DNA from: a virus
Direction: 5' to 3' (one strand)
DNA length: 64,000 nucleotides
IMG/VR virus record: IMGVR_UViG_3300037246_001176
Location: 1-64,000 of that record
Notes under the pieces: generated by a model
The model's input: only the letters and a program-made list of their open reading frames with translations
What the model was told of the DNA's origin: nothing
The model's database searches: none
Program-made: the position numbers and the translations under genes
Shown here: positions 1 to 9,667 of the stretch, piece by piece
Layout of the letters: each line of letters starts with the position of its first letter
How positions within the stretch are numbered: the stretch's first letter is position 1

Positions 1-1197
1 ATGCGTCAGCCGCTGAGCATAGGTGACGGCGGCTGTCACTGCGTCGGAGATCTCAACGTGGAAAAGGCGGTCGGGTGGGGATGCCTTAATGCCGACAAAG
101 CCGCCAGGATTCATCAAGATGTTGCCGTTTTGTTCCATCTGGAGGGCATTGTTCGCTTGATCGTAAAAAGTGAAGCTTGTCGATCCGCCGCCTGTAAGAC
201 CAAACCTCCAAATTTGTGCTGCGGCTTCATCGGCAAGCACGATCTGCGAACGGCCACCCGCCGCTGATCTCTGTATCTGTACAAATGCTCCTGTTGAAGC
301 CAGTTTGATGTCTACAGTCGCTGTTGCTATCGGTACCACCCCGACGCCAAAATTCGCCCCCAGCACCGTGATGTTGCCGCCAGCGAGATCGAAGACTATC
401 CTCTCTATGCCCGCGCCGCCGCCAATCCATGTTCCGTCGGCCATCGTGATGCCCTGGCCCGCACTGATTGCCAGCCCTGCACCGAACGTGTGCAGTCCCG
501 TCCACAGCGGCGTCTGGTCGGCAGCCCAGGCGTTCACGCCGGTCGAGACGTAGGCGTAGCCCGCGCCAGCTACGGCGGGAGCAGGGCCTGTAGGGCCGGT
601 TGGCCCCGTCGGGCCAGCGGTTCCCGTTGGGCCGGTTGGCCCCGTCGGGCCAGCGGTTCCCGTTGGGCCGGTAGGGCCGGGGACGGTAGATGTGGGGCCG
701 GTAGGTCCCGTAGCTCCGGTAGGCCCTGTCGGGCCGGTAGGGCCGGTGGCTCCTGTCGGGCCGGGAACCGTGGATGTCGGGCCGGTAGGCCCCGTGGCCC
801 CGGTAGGCCCCGTTGGGCCAGCGGTTCCCGTTGGGCCGGTTGGCCCCGTTGGGCCGGTTGGCCCCGTCGGGCCAGCGGTTCCTGTTGGGCCGGTAGGCCC
901 CGTCGGGCCGGTTGGCCCCGTTGGGCCTGTCGGACCCGTCGGGCCGGTCGGCCCTGTAGGCCCCGCCGCGCCGGTATTGACGAGCGTCCAAGAACCCGCA
1001 CCGGCCACGCCGGAATTGTTGTTGACGTACAGGTCATCGTTCGTCATGTCCCAGTACGGCGTGCCTTCGCGTGCCGCGTGCACCGGCGCGCCGTCGCCGA
1101 GCTGCATGATCGTGTACTCCGCTATCTCCAGGTCGTCGATGCGCCGGAGTATCCTGTCCTGCTCCAGTTTCAATCCGATATCGAATTCGTCAGGCAT
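1..1197 (-). CDS. Collagen-like tail fibre, N-terminal part (runs off left edge)
   Basis: The frame is open from an ATG at 1197 to the window edge (399 codons), so only the N-terminal part is visible. About 75 residues of base domain are followed by some 130 residues of Gly-X-Y triplets, mostly GPT with GPA and GTA variants and STVPG breaks, as in phage and bacterial collagen-like stalks. The rest is beta-rich and contains [11 protein letters not shown], a motif common in phage fibre proteins. The start overlaps the previous stop by one base (TGATG). The post-collagen segment ([13 protein letters not shown], then TPxWTGLHTF) is shared with the fibre at 13059-14294, so the two are paralogues. 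Expected role: a trimeric distal tail fibre that binds the host. The many GPT threonines are possible O-glycan acceptors (inference). Confidence 0.85.
   Translation of the reverse strand, partial: MPDEFDIGLKLEQDRILRRIDDLEIAEYTIMQLGDGAPVHAAREGTPYWDMTNDDLYVNNNSGVAGAGSWTLVNTGAAGPTGPTGPTGPTGPTGPTGPTGPTGPTGTAGPTGPTGPTGPTGPTGTAGPTGPTGATGPTGPTSTVPGPTGATGPTGPTGPTGATGPTGPTSTVPGPTGPTGTAGPTGPTGPTGTAGPTGPTGPTGPAPAVAGAGYAYVSTGVNAWAADQTPLWTGLHTFGAGLAISAGQGITMADGTWIGGGAGIERIVFDLAGGNITVLGANFGVGVVPIATATVDIKLASTGAFVQIQRSAAGGRSQIVLADEAAAQIWRFGLTGGGSTSFTFYDQANNALQMEQNGNILMNPGGFVGIKASPPDRLFHVEISDAVTAAVTYAQRLTH
585..985 (-). repeat. GPT collagen-triplet coding repeat
   Basis: Low-complexity DNA of tandem 9-bp Gly-Pro-Thr type units inside the left-edge fibre gene. 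Such runs recombine easily, and the triplet number is likely to vary or be misassembled. Reading the opposite strand gives long GPV/APV open frames, which are mirrors of the repeat and not genes. Confidence 0.85.
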
Positions 1198-2297
1198 CAA
1201 TCCTCGTATTCCAGCCGCGCTGTGACCGTCTCATGTTCGTCCCTGACGGTTATGTTCGTCACCCTGATGATCGTGTCAAACTCGAATCCTCTGTACCGCG
1301 CCGTCACCCTGTCCCCATGATCCCAGTCCCGCCCGAACCGCGTCCCCTCTGTGTCCACAGGTATCGCCCCGAACCGCCGCCTCGGCCTCCCCGCATCCAC
1401 CGACGACCGAGCCATCTCCCGAACGCCATCAGGCTCTGCCTGCGACGATGCGTTGACGAACCCCTCGCACCGGTTCCACTGGGAGACGCTGTACCGCGCC
1501 GCGTCGTAGCTCTGCTGCACCTCCCGCTCGCTCTCCTGCCCCTGGCCGCCGGCGTAGACGTAGTTCACTTCATTGGTGTAGTCGAACTCCAGCGAAGGCT
1601 CCTTCAGGTTGCCCCGCTCCTGGTCGAACACCACGCCCGCCCGGTCTGCTCCCGGCTGGCCGGTGTACGTTCGGAACTCAAACGAGATGCTGTCGCTGCC
1701 CGCGACCACCGGCACGATGTCGAAGAACACCTCCGTGCCCGCCTCCCGTGCCGCCCGCCCGATGGCTGGGATCAGCCTGTCCAGCCGCTGCCAGGCGAAC
1801 GAGCGCGTCAGCGTCGGCCCGTTGCCCAGGTCGGCCTGCACCGACAGGTCAGCCCATGCCCGCGTCCCCGCGTCCGGTATCGGGGCCACGCCGTCGGCCA
1901 GCGCCTCCGTCACGATCTCCTTCATCATGTCGTCGGCGAAGTCCGTCTTTTCCGACTGCGCTTCGTCCACGAACGCCGCCGCGATGCGCCGCCGCAGCAG
2001 GTCGTTGCCGTCGCGGCCCCAGAGCAGAGTTACCTGGCGGCTGCCCTGCGTCAGGAACCGCCACTTCCTGACGAAGTAGACGCGCCACAGGGACAGCCTG
2101 CCGCCCTCTGGCGCGCGCCAGACCTGCACCATCCTGTCGGGAGCCAGCAGGCTCGCGTCAAACGATTCCGGCAGGCTCATGCTGAGCGTGCCGATGCCGT
2201 TCACAATCCTGGTCGCGCTGAACCAGATGGCATTGTCCAGCAGGGCGAGCCGCTGGCCCGTGTCGGTTGTGAGCCAAAGTTCGTATTTTCCAGCCAT
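1197..2297 (-). CDS. Siphovirus Gp37-like tail protein
   Basis: 366 residues starting MAGKYELWL. The opening ([19 protein letters not shown], then a segment on the accuracy of a plane-like beta domain) and the overall length match my recollection of the ReqiPepy6 Gp37-like family, tail proteins encoded just after the distal tail protein. It is expected in the tail tip or baseplate, between the Dit-like protein and the fibre. An SD-like AGGGAC lies upstream, and the gene ends in a one-base overlap with the fibre gene. No catalytic motif is evident. The family assignment comes from sequence feel and position, not from a search. Confidence 0.6.
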   Translation of the reverse strand: MAGKYELWLTTDTGQRLALLDNAIWFSATRIVNGIGTLSMSLPESFDASLLAPDRMVQVWRAPEGGRLSLWRVYFVRKWRFLTQGSRQVTLLWGRDGNDLLRRRIAAAFVDEAQSEKTDFADDMMKEIVTEALADGVAPIPDAGTRAWADLSVQADLGNGPTLTRSFAWQRLDRLIPAIGRAAREAGTEVFFDIVPVVAGSDSISFEFRTYTGQPGADRAGVVFDQERGNLKEPSLEFDYTNEVNYVYAGGQGQESEREVQQSYDAARYSVSQWNRCEGFVNASSQAEPDGVREMARSSVDAGRPRRRFGAIPVDTEGTRFGRDWDHGDRVTARYRGFEFDTIIRVTNITVRDEHETVTARLEYED

Positions 2298-2373
2298 GAG
2301 ACAGTCCCTGAAATCGTTTTTAAGAACAGTCTTGCACTAAATCGCACGGGAGAAAAGTAAATCCGCCAGAGAA

Positions 2374-4929
2374 TCAATCGTTGGACCAGTAGGTATCCTT
2401 AAACAACAAGAACGCCTCGACCGTGGCGTCCGTCGCCACGAAGCATGTCACCAGGTTGTCGCCCGGTTGCAGCGCGAACGAGCCGAAGTCGCTGTTGGGC
2501 AGTATGGCGTCCGGTCGCAGGCCGAAAAAACTGCTCACGATGCTTTTTGCGGTCGGCGTCAGGTCGATGGTCAACGTCTCGCCGTCCAGCAGGGCATAGT
2601 CGAACAGGAGTTCCTTGCCCGTCGTCTCGTTGCGCACTTCTTCCAAGATGGCTGACGTGCCGCCGATGCGGGAGACAGTGATTTTGGGATAGGCTGATTC
2701 TGTGCCGTCGTTAGTGATTGTGACATCACCAGCGAATGTCCCCGCACCTGTGACCGCGAATCCCAACCACAGGTCATAATTTTGATTCACGACCGGATCA
2801 GCTAGCCCCGGCTCCATCCCTCTTACGATGTTCGCCCCTGCTGGCAGAATCACATCAAGATGTGCCCACGAACTGCCATTCCATTTCGCAATATCATCTA
2901 CCGTCAGCCCGCCCGCGACAGTGAATGAACCTGCCGCGTACAGCATATCATCTGGCCCAATCCCTAACGCGTAACAGTTGTTGTCTAAGCCTGTTCCCAG
3001 AGCTCTGTAAATCTGCCCATTAAACTCAGTGATGTAATCGGCATTAGCATCCCCTCCCGCATCTGTAAATACTCCTCCGACATAGAGCGTTGATCCGTCA
3101 GATGCGAAAATCAATGCGTTTACATTTGCGCTCAGTCCACCGCCTACGTTGCTCCATGTTCCACCGCCAGTCAAATATGCGATATAGTCAGCATCAGGAT
3201 CAGCACCTGCATTGGTAAAAGCGCCTCCTATATAGAGTGTCCCGTTTCCACTAATGGCCAATGCGCTAACGTCACCATTTACCCCTGCGCCAACGGCTGC
3301 ATAGGCTCCGTCCCATGAAACGATGCGATCAGCATTGGCTACGTTTGCCCATGTAGTAAAGTTCCCTCCTATGTAAAGCGTTCCATCCAATCCGAATATA
3401 AGAGCTTTCGCAGATGTTATAACTGCCGCCCCTGCTTGTGGAATGCCTACATTAGTCCAGGTGTTTGCGGATGGGTCATACTGTGCCAGGTAATCAGCAT
3501 TGGGATTTATGGCAGCATTCGTGAAATCGCCGCCAGCATACAAATAGCCGTCAGGCGACCATGCTAGTGCGCGGACTGTGGCGTTTATGTCAGACGCGCC
3601 TCCCACCGTTTCCCATGTGTCCGTGAAAGGATCGTATGCTGCAATGTAATCTCGGCCAGCGATACCGCCCCAGCCCGTGAACGAGCCACCAAAATATATC
3701 TTCCCGTTCGGCCCGCGCGCTATGGCATAAATAGTCCCCCCACCGGTCGGGTTCGCTGCTAATCCTAGATCATCCCACTGACCCGTGCTCCGCAGCCTTC
3801 CCGTCACATAGCGCAGCGTCGCTCCGTCCTCGCTGTCCAATTCCTCCGAACTCTCCCCGATCTCGTACCAGAACGGGTCGTCGGCCAGGAACCTTATCGC
3901 TACCCGCTCCCAGCACTCCATCTCGGCCACGATACTCGTCTCCAGGCCGCTCTCGTAATGCGCCGCGATCTGCTTCACCACCGCCGCGCCGGTGTAACGG
4001 ATCCGCACCGGCTGGTCGCCCGGCACAGCCCCAGGCTTCAGAACGTTCAGTAAGTCCTGCTTGTTGGCGTGCAGGTTCGCCGTGCTCGTCCCCCGGATGA
4101 CGCCGGTCAGCGTGAATACCCGCGATTGCACCTTGATGCTGTTAAGCTCGCCGCCGGGCAGGATGGCGTAACTGTCCACTGACAGGTCGAGCGGCGGCAT
4201 CCCGGTAGAGATGAACTGCCCGATGTCGAAGTGGTAATCGTCCTGCAAGTCGCGTATGAAGCCGCCCGCCCTGCTCTGCGCGCTCCGCTGGCTGACGCTC
4301 CCATGCGCCGCGCCCAGCCACTCGCAGCCTTCTTGGTCGCCGTCGCAGTAGGTGGTTGCCTCGGCCTGTTCTTCCAGCTGCGCACCGTCGGCGAAATACG
4401 TGATGTTCTGCTGCACATCCGTCTCGACATACAGCCTCAGGTCGGCGCATCCGCCGGCGGCCGTGTGCGTCACCTCGATCCGCTGCCATGCCCCCAGCAT
4501 CACCGCCGCGCTAACCGTCTGTGTCCCATTGGTCTGGTCTCGCACCCGCACCCTGGCCGTCCCGCCCGTGCCGAACACCCACGCCGAGCCGGTGAATGTG
4601 CCCGCCCCGCCGGGATTGTGGCTGAAGTACGCGCCCTCGTTTGCGGCGGCGTTGGCCGTCACCAGCCGCAGCGATGCGACGCCGAATTTTGATTGCGTGG
4701 TCTGGCGCGTTATGACCGCGCCCGCCGCCGTCCACGCCGTGATGCCATCCTCGAAACTCGGTTCGATCACGAGATTCTGAATCTCTACCGGTATGATGAT
4801 TAGCCAGTCGCTCATAGTATCGCTCCCCGTTCTTATCAGAGGCAGATATATTACGTGGTCAAGTTCCTGGGCCTCAGTAGGCCCCCAAAAGCAGAGCAGG
4901 ATTATGATCGTGATTATGACTTTTTTCAT
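2374..4929 (-). CDS. Dit-like distal tail protein with inserted CBM and beta-propeller
   Basis: 851 residues from the ATG at 4929, which overlaps the tape-measure stop (ATGA). Residues 1-21 look like a signal peptide or membrane anchor. A second in-frame ATG at 4815 (residue 39, MSDWLII) has the better SD (GGGGAG, 7 nt away), so the true start is uncertain. Domain order: CBM4/9-like beta sandwich (about 52-190); Dit N-terminal domain (about 205-375); a propeller-like region (about 385-700) with six clear copies of a blade ending in (I/L)Y(F/I/V)GG(S/D/N/A)FT and a possible degenerate seventh (LWLGFAVTG); Dit C-terminal domain (about 705-851). Dit is the hub at the end of the tail tube. 'Evolved' Dits carrying sugar-binding domains are known in phages, so host-glycan binding is likely. 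By eye, the propeller DNA is more AT-rich than its flanks, suggesting a later insertion. Confidence 0.75.
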   Translation of the reverse strand: MKKVIITIIILLCFWGPTEAQELDHVIYLPLIRTGSDTMSDWLIIIPVEIQNLVIEPSFEDGITAWTAAGAVITRQTTQSKFGVASLRLVTANAAANEGAYFSHNPGGAGTFTGSAWVFGTGGTARVRVRDQTNGTQTVSAAVMLGAWQRIEVTHTAAGGCADLRLYVETDVQQNITYFADGAQLEEQAEATTYCDGDQEGCEWLGAAHGSVSQRSAQSRAGGFIRDLQDDYHFDIGQFISTGMPPLDLSVDSYAILPGGELNSIKVQSRVFTLTGVIRGTSTANLHANKQDLLNVLKPGAVPGDQPVRIRYTGAAVVKQIAAHYESGLETSIVAEMECWERVAIRFLADDPFWYEIGESSEELDSEDGATLRYVTGRLRSTGQWDDLGLAANPTGGGTIYAIARGPNGKIYFGGSFTGWGGIAGRDYIAAYDPFTDTWETVGGASDINATVRALAWSPDGYLYAGGDFTNAAINPNADYLAQYDPSANTWTNVGIPQAGAAVITSAKALIFGLDGTLYIGGNFTTWANVANADRIVSWDGAYAAVGAGVNGDVSALAISGNGTLYIGGAFTNAGADPDADYIAYLTGGGTWSNVGGGLSANVNALIFASDGSTLYVGGVFTDAGGDANADYITEFNGQIYRALGTGLDNNCYALGIGPDDMLYAAGSFTVAGGLTVDDIAKWNGSSWAHLDVILPAGANIVRGMEPGLADPVVNQNYDLWLGFAVTGAGTFAGDVTITNDGTESAYPKITVSRIGGTSAILEEVRNETTGKELLFDYALLDGETLTIDLTPTAKSIVSSFFGLRPDAILPNSDFGSFALQPGDNLVTCFVATDATVEAFLLFKDTYWSND

Positions 4930-7868
4930 GCCGCCAACGCCGCCATCGTTTCGAAGTCCTGCACCACGGTCGAGAACGGAGCCCCCGTGTTGACCGTCAT
5001 GTTGAAGTTGTTGTTCGTCGTCCGGCTCGGCCCCGAACCCGTTGGCCAGACCTGCGTCCCCGACGGCAGCGCCACCAGCTCCGGCCCAGCCTCGCCCACC
5101 ATCGCCAGGCCGCCTCCGAATGATCTCGTACCATGCTGCAATCCCGGTATGCCGCCCTGCTGCTCAACGATGATCTTGATCCTCACCTCGCGAGGCAATT
5201 CTGCCAAGGCGTTCTTGACGCCGTGAATCCCACCAGTCACCTCGTCCATATGGCCCACCGTCTCAGCCGCACTCCTGCTTATGCTGCCTTCCCACTCTCG
5301 CCAGTCGCCGGAGTTGTCGGCCAGGTGCTCGCCCGACGCGGTGGCCATCTCACCCGTCTTGACCGCTGCGCCCCCCATCGCCGTTTCCATCGTAGCGATG
5401 TCGCCGCTTACGCCGACCTGGTAAGCCAGCCAGTCGGCCAGCATAATGTCAGTATCTGCGGTTGTGACTGAAGCGTATTCCCCGCTCTTTCCTATCAGCC
5501 CGTCCATCCCGCCTTTCACACTGGCGGTTCCCTCGATCATGGAATCTTTCCAGGCTATCCAGTCGTCGGTCATTCCTCTGGTGTCATCCTCAACCTCGTC
5601 GGCCATTTCGCGAGGATCGGTTTTGTGTTCGTCCATCGCGGTGCTGACCTGGCTCATGTCGTCAATCAATGCCTCGCGCCAGATCGCCATGTCATTCTGA
5701 TGGGTTTCCAGATGACCTCCCGCCTCGGTGGTTACGAGCCCTGCCTTCTCCATGTACAGGTCAAGGTTGTCGATCACATCGTCCGTGGACAGTTTCGTAT
5801 CTTCTGCCCACCTCTCCCACTGTGCCGTCATGAACTTGACAGCGTTTGCCGTCTCGCTATCTATCAGGCCGTACTCCTCGGCTATCGTGGTGCGCATCTC
5901 CAGCATTTGGTCTGCCGGGATGCCTTTCATCTTGGCCCATGCCTCAAACGATTGCAGGAGCATCTGGCCCAGTTGCTTTTTCTGAGCCTCTAGCATCGCC
6001 GCCTGCGATTCGTCCAGCATCCGTTTTTCTTCATCATACCTGGCCTGCTCAGAGGTTAGCATTTCCGCATTGCCTGTATCTTGTATCTCCTTCAATCGCT
6101 CGGCATGTCCTGTTTCCAGTTCTTCCCGTCTGTCAGCCCAGTCCTGCGCCTGTTCCTCGTTACGGTCAAAAAACGTCTTCCAAGTCATTCCCAAGTCTAG
6201 CGCCGCCATAGCTGCTGCGACAGAAGCGGTCTCTATCTCTTCCAGCGACTTCGCTAGGGCCATCGCGTTGCGTTCTGCCCAGGACGCTGCGCTCCCCGTC
6301 TCGTTTAAGCCATCCGCCAAGTCTACCATAGCTCGCTCAGCTTCCACCCCTATTTGCTCCGCCGCGTGCCATGACTCATTATAGTCCGCCACTGCCTCGT
6401 CGATGCGCCGCAACCGCGCTTCCAGTCCCGCCCCCTCAAAGCTCACTCCTGCCATTTCATCAGCATTGTCTTTCAACGATCCTGCCAACCTTGCCCATGA
6501 CGCATCTAAGTTGGCCTGCTCCTGCACGGCACGGGCGCTCGAAGCACTGTGTTCGTCCAGCAACACATTGTATTCCCTCTGCAAGGCCGCTAGCATCTTG
6601 ACCCGCTCTGCCAGTTCTTCCGTGCTGTTCTTTTGCCTGCGGGATGCCGCCTCTGCCCTCTGGAATTCCGCCACTTCCTCCTTGGTGACCAGATTCAGGG
6701 CAAGCAATTCTTTTTGCAGCTTGTTGACGTTGAGGGACAAGGCAGAAGCCCGCAGGCCTGTGCCGAGAAAAGCTGCTGTACCACTGGTTGCGCCAGCAGC
6801 AGTTTCAGCCAGGGCAACCTTCAGGTCACTGAGACCTGCTGTCAACATCTCTATATCGCTCGCGGTCTCACCCGTAGCCTCGCCCAACTCAGCCACTTTC
6901 ACTTCGCCAGATTCCAGCATGGCGTTGAGGAACGCCATCTTGCGCTGAGCGTCCGTCAGCTCGTTAACCAGCAAGCCTTCTTGCTCCGCGTATTTCTCAG
7001 TCGCATCACCGATCTTGACCGTCAGGCCCAGGTTGTCGGCGATCATTATGGATTGCCGTCCGGCTGCCGTCACGAAATCGTTTATGGCTGTCGTCGCATC
7101 AAGGCCCATTGCCTGGCCTAGCCTGACCGCTACCCGCGTCAGTCGCTCAAATTCCGCTGGTGTCTTGGCCACGTTGAGAAGCAGTGCCCGGTTCGCCACC
7201 TGCATGGCCGTCATGCGGTCAATGGTGAAATTGGACGCCTCTTGGATGGCAGCCACGATGGCCGCTCCCGACGTTCCTGCCGCGGTCGCCAGGCCGTCCA
7301 GCGCGTTCGTCTGGCGCTCTACCGCTGCGCCCATCTTCACCAAGTCAACGACCATGCCTGGCAGGCGCTGGACGAAACTTATCACTTGCTGACCCAGCCC
7401 CAGCATGATGCCGTCCATGAGCTTCATCACGCCCGAGGTTTTTTCGGCAGCTTTGTCCACGCCCTTGAGCCCCTTCGTCAGCTGTCGCAATTCCTTGTCG
7501 TATTCGTCCGCCGTGATGTCGCCCTTGGCCAGACGGTTCGTGAGGTCGCTGATCTCCCCAGCCAGCTTCTTGCTCGCCGGGGTGGCTAGCCCGAACGACT
7601 GCTGCGTCCTGTCAACGGCTTCTTGATAGTCCTCAAAAGACAGTTCGCCGCTCTCCATGACACGCTGCAATTGCGACAAGGCGGCACGAGCCGCATCCGT
7701 CTTGCTTGCTTTGCTGAGGCTTTCAGCCATCTCCAGCAGGGCCAGCGACGCCTGTCGCCCCGCTTTTTGGAGATCGGTCATCGCCCCCTTGGCCAAGCCA
7801 GAGATTGGCTTGGCGGCCTTGTCTTTGGCCGTGATCTCAATTTCTACCGTGTACTGGCGTTTCGCCAT
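4926..7868 (-). CDS. Tail tape measure protein
   Basis: 980 residues, the longest protein of the tail module, in the canonical place between the tail chaperones and Dit. The N-terminal third is helical and charged (VEIEITAKDKAAKPISGL, a usual tape-measure opening). A hydrophobic stretch lies near residues 148-190, long Ala-rich helices follow, and a Gly-rich C-terminal part has repeated Trp-containing units (DxxxWxxW-like). It sets tail length and is ejected with the DNA; at the usual 1.5 angstrom per residue the tail would be roughly 145 nm. Start ATG 7868 has a GGAG SD. No lysozyme or peptidase domain was recognised. Confidence 0.9.
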   Translation of the reverse strand: MAKRQYTVEIEITAKDKAAKPISGLAKGAMTDLQKAGRQASLALLEMAESLSKASKTDAARAALSQLQRVMESGELSFEDYQEAVDRTQQSFGLATPASKKLAGEISDLTNRLAKGDITADEYDKELRQLTKGLKGVDKAAEKTSGVMKLMDGIMLGLGQQVISFVQRLPGMVVDLVKMGAAVERQTNALDGLATAAGTSGAAIVAAIQEASNFTIDRMTAMQVANRALLLNVAKTPAEFERLTRVAVRLGQAMGLDATTAINDFVTAAGRQSIMIADNLGLTVKIGDATEKYAEQEGLLVNELTDAQRKMAFLNAMLESGEVKVAELGEATGETASDIEMLTAGLSDLKVALAETAAGATSGTAAFLGTGLRASALSLNVNKLQKELLALNLVTKEEVAEFQRAEAASRRQKNSTEELAERVKMLAALQREYNVLLDEHSASSARAVQEQANLDASWARLAGSLKDNADEMAGVSFEGAGLEARLRRIDEAVADYNESWHAAEQIGVEAERAMVDLADGLNETGSAASWAERNAMALAKSLEEIETASVAAAMAALDLGMTWKTFFDRNEEQAQDWADRREELETGHAERLKEIQDTGNAEMLTSEQARYDEEKRMLDESQAAMLEAQKKQLGQMLLQSFEAWAKMKGIPADQMLEMRTTIAEEYGLIDSETANAVKFMTAQWERWAEDTKLSTDDVIDNLDLYMEKAGLVTTEAGGHLETHQNDMAIWREALIDDMSQVSTAMDEHKTDPREMADEVEDDTRGMTDDWIAWKDSMIEGTASVKGGMDGLIGKSGEYASVTTADTDIMLADWLAYQVGVSGDIATMETAMGGAAVKTGEMATASGEHLADNSGDWREWEGSISRSAAETVGHMDEVTGGIHGVKNALAELPREVRIKIIVEQQGGIPGLQHGTRSFGGGLAMVGEAGPELVALPSGTQVWPTGSGPSRTTNNNFNMTVNTGAPFSTVVQDFETMAALAA

Positions 7869-7871
7869 CGG

Positions 7872-8177
7872 TTATTCTCCAGGCCCGAAGATCGCTCCTA
7901 TCAGAAAACTCTTTTCCTCAATGGTCAAATCCAAGTCATCTATTGAACCGTCGCTTGGCAGCGGCAGCGGTTTCCCGTCGTCGTCCACCCAGTCCCACTC
8001 AATAACGTGATCCTGAATCGTCTCCAGATCGATGGCGAAGTTGTCCGCCTTTAGTTCTGCCGTCCTCTCCTTCAGTTTTCGCCATGCCCCGACTTTCACC
8101 CGTCGCAGCACGACGTGACTGCCTTCGCCCTGCACTGCCTCGCTGTCAACCTGCTTGGTGCTGTTCCGTTTCGCCAT
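7872..8177 (-). CDS. Tail assembly chaperone-like protein, distal copy
   Basis: 101 residues placed between the first chaperone and the tape measure. It shares a core with the upstream protein, HVIEW(D/N)WVxDDGxxLPLP, so the two are tandem paralogues. In most siphophages the second chaperone product arises by a -1 frameshift from the first. Here it is a separate gene with a perfect SD (AGGAGGTG) inside the 3' end of its neighbour. The predicted role is to coat the tape measure during tail assembly. Confidence 0.6.
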   Translation of the reverse strand: MAKRNSTKQVDSEAVQGEGSHVVLRRVKVGAWRKLKERTAELKADNFAIDLETIQDHVIEWDWVDDDGKPLPLPSDGSIDDLDLTIEEKSFLIGAIFGPGE

Positions 8178-8178
8178 G

Positions 8179-8697
8179 TCACCTCCTGATCTTTCTCTTG
8201 AACCGCCTGACTTTGTTTTCTACGCCGATCATCCGTATGTCCAGCATGGCCGTCGTCCACGGCTGCTTCTCCAGTTCGGTCTGCGAGCAGTGGTACACGT
8301 CGCGGCACAGCTGGAGCCAGATGTACTCCATCGGCGCGGGCTTGCCTCCTGTGTGGAGGGCTTCCAGCAACTGATCGGATATTTCCTTGTGGCCGAACGA
8401 GCCAATCAACAACTCGATCAGCAGCTCGTATTCGTCCGTCGTCAGCTGATCGACATTGACCGGCAGGGGCAAAGACCGACCGTCATCACCGACCCAGTTC
8501 CATTCCACGATGTGGCCGGTGACGATGGCCCGTTTCGCCTCAAAGGTGTCCCTGCCCGTAGCTTCCATTTCCACGATGGGTCGCACCTCTCCGACGGTCG
8601 GCAGGGTAACGACGACGTAACTGTCATCGCCCTGCACATTCGGCGTTTCAAACCTGCGGTGTCTGCGCTTCGTTTTGGCCTTGCGGCGTCTCAGCAC
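8179..8697 (-). CDS. Tail assembly chaperone-like protein, proximal copy
   Basis: 172 residues from a GTG at 8697, 1 nt after the tail-tube stop. Position (after tube, before tape measure), a very basic N-terminus, an acidic middle with the HIVEWNWVGDDGRSLPLP core and an Arg/Lys-rich C-terminus fit a gpG-like tail chaperone. No strong SD precedes the GTG, so translational coupling is likely. Its core is repeated in the next gene. Confidence 0.6.
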   Translation of the reverse strand: MLRRRKAKTKRRHRRFETPNVQGDDSYVVVTLPTVGEVRPIVEMEATGRDTFEAKRAIVTGHIVEWNWVGDDGRSLPLPVNVDQLTTDEYELLIELLIGSFGHKEISDQLLEALHTGGKPAPMEYIWLQLCRDVYHCSQTELEKQPWTTAMLDIRMIGVENKVRRFKRKIRR

Positions 8698-8698
8698 T

Positions 8699-9160
8699 TT
8701 ACGTCGCGATTACTGAAGCCGTGATGTTCGCCACCTTCAGCGTGAACCCGGCCATGATGGGTCCACCAGTCGTCGCATCCATCGGCGGGTAGGTGAAGCT
8801 CACCAGCACGCCCTTGTCGGTCGTGTACAGAGCGTCGCCGCCGTTGCCGCCGCCCGGCGACCAGCGAGCGCACATGTGCTTGCCGCAGCCCACCGCCTCA
8901 AACAGCGCCTGCACGTACTCGAACGCTTCCAGAGCAGTCTCTGAGTATACGATCTCAAAGACTAACTCCATCGGTTCCTTTTTGCCCCCTTGGATGATCG
9001 CTCCGTCGCCGTCAAACGTGTACGACTCGCCGCTCATCCGCGTCTGGTCGGTTCCGCTCACCGTGCTGGACGAGCCGCCGATGTCTTGGTAATTTGCGCA
9101 GTCGCTCGACACTTCCAGCAGTCCGCACGCCAATGCTACACTATCACCTGTTTGTGCCAT
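8699..9160 (-). CDS. Major tail tube protein
   Basis: 153 residues starting MAQTGDSV at the ATG at 9160, which has AGGAGG 6 nt upstream; a TTG six bases earlier would sit on the SD. The beta-rich sequence with MELVFEIVYSE and a closing TYPPMDATTGG/FTLKVANI segment is typical of siphovirus tube proteins that stack as hexamers. It is followed by the chaperones and tape measure. It overlaps the end of the previous gene by 17 bases. Confidence 0.75.
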   Translation of the reverse strand: MAQTGDSVALACGLLEVSSDCANYQDIGGSSSTVSGTDQTRMSGESYTFDGDGAIIQGGKKEPMELVFEIVYSETALEAFEYVQALFEAVGCGKHMCARWSPGGGNGGDALYTTDKGVLVSFTYPPMDATTGGPIMAGFTLKVANITASVIAT

Positions 9161-9656
9161 CGTCAACCTCCTGTTGTTTCTCTGCCTGCTCTTCAGGCTC
9201 TAATGTTTCTTCTTCTTCTATCAGCATGATCGCTTCTTCCTCATACGCATCGGTGACGTTTTCTGCCTCCAGTTGAGGCTCTTCGCGCACCACTTCCCTC
9301 TTGCCCCCGCAGCAGAACTCTATCGGCTCGTCGCCCAGCCCCAGGAATTCCATGAGTTCCCCTTTCCATTTCTGGATGGAGCGCACATTGCTGCCGATCG
9401 CCTTCGCCAGCGCGGCATCTTCCGTCGCCAGTATGTCAATCGCGTCGTAGCCAGCCTTCATGAACCGCTCGGCCCGCAGCTTCCAGCCGGGGAATGCATC
9501 CAGCGGCGGGGCGCTGACGGGTGACAGGATCCCCTTCCCGATCAGTATGCCCCGTATCCTCGGCCCGAACCGATCCTCGTTGACCACGGAACCCGCCTCG
9601 ATGTAGCGGTTTTTGTCAGGCCCCACGGCCAGCCTTCTCAGCACTCTGTAGATCAT
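9144..9656 (-). CDS. Unknown tail-module protein with a helix-hairpin-helix-like segment
   Basis: 170 residues from the ATG at 9656, chosen because AGAGGAGG lies just upstream; a longer frame exists but would run through the tail-terminator gene. Residues about 70-110 (AGYDAIDILATEDAALAKAI, then RSIQKWKGEL) resemble helix-hairpin-helix repeats. The C-terminal 45 residues are very acidic (EEEAIMLIEEEETLEPEEQ). It lies between terminator and tube genes. Function unknown; possibly a neck or chaperone-like protein. Confidence 0.55.
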   Translation of the reverse strand: MIYRVLRRLAVGPDKNRYIEAGSVVNEDRFGPRIRGILIGKGILSPVSAPPLDAFPGWKLRAERFMKAGYDAIDILATEDAALAKAIGSNVRSIQKWKGELMEFLGLGDEPIEFCCGGKREVVREEPQLEAENVTDAYEEEAIMLIEEEETLEPEEQAEKQQEVDDGTNR

Positions 9657-9667
9657 TTGCGCCTCCT

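Noticed and set aside
585-1225. Long plus-strand frames rich in GPV/APV
   Set aside because: They are reverse-complement mirrors of the minus-strand GPT repeats; only the minus frame has a coupled start and non-repeat protein flanks.
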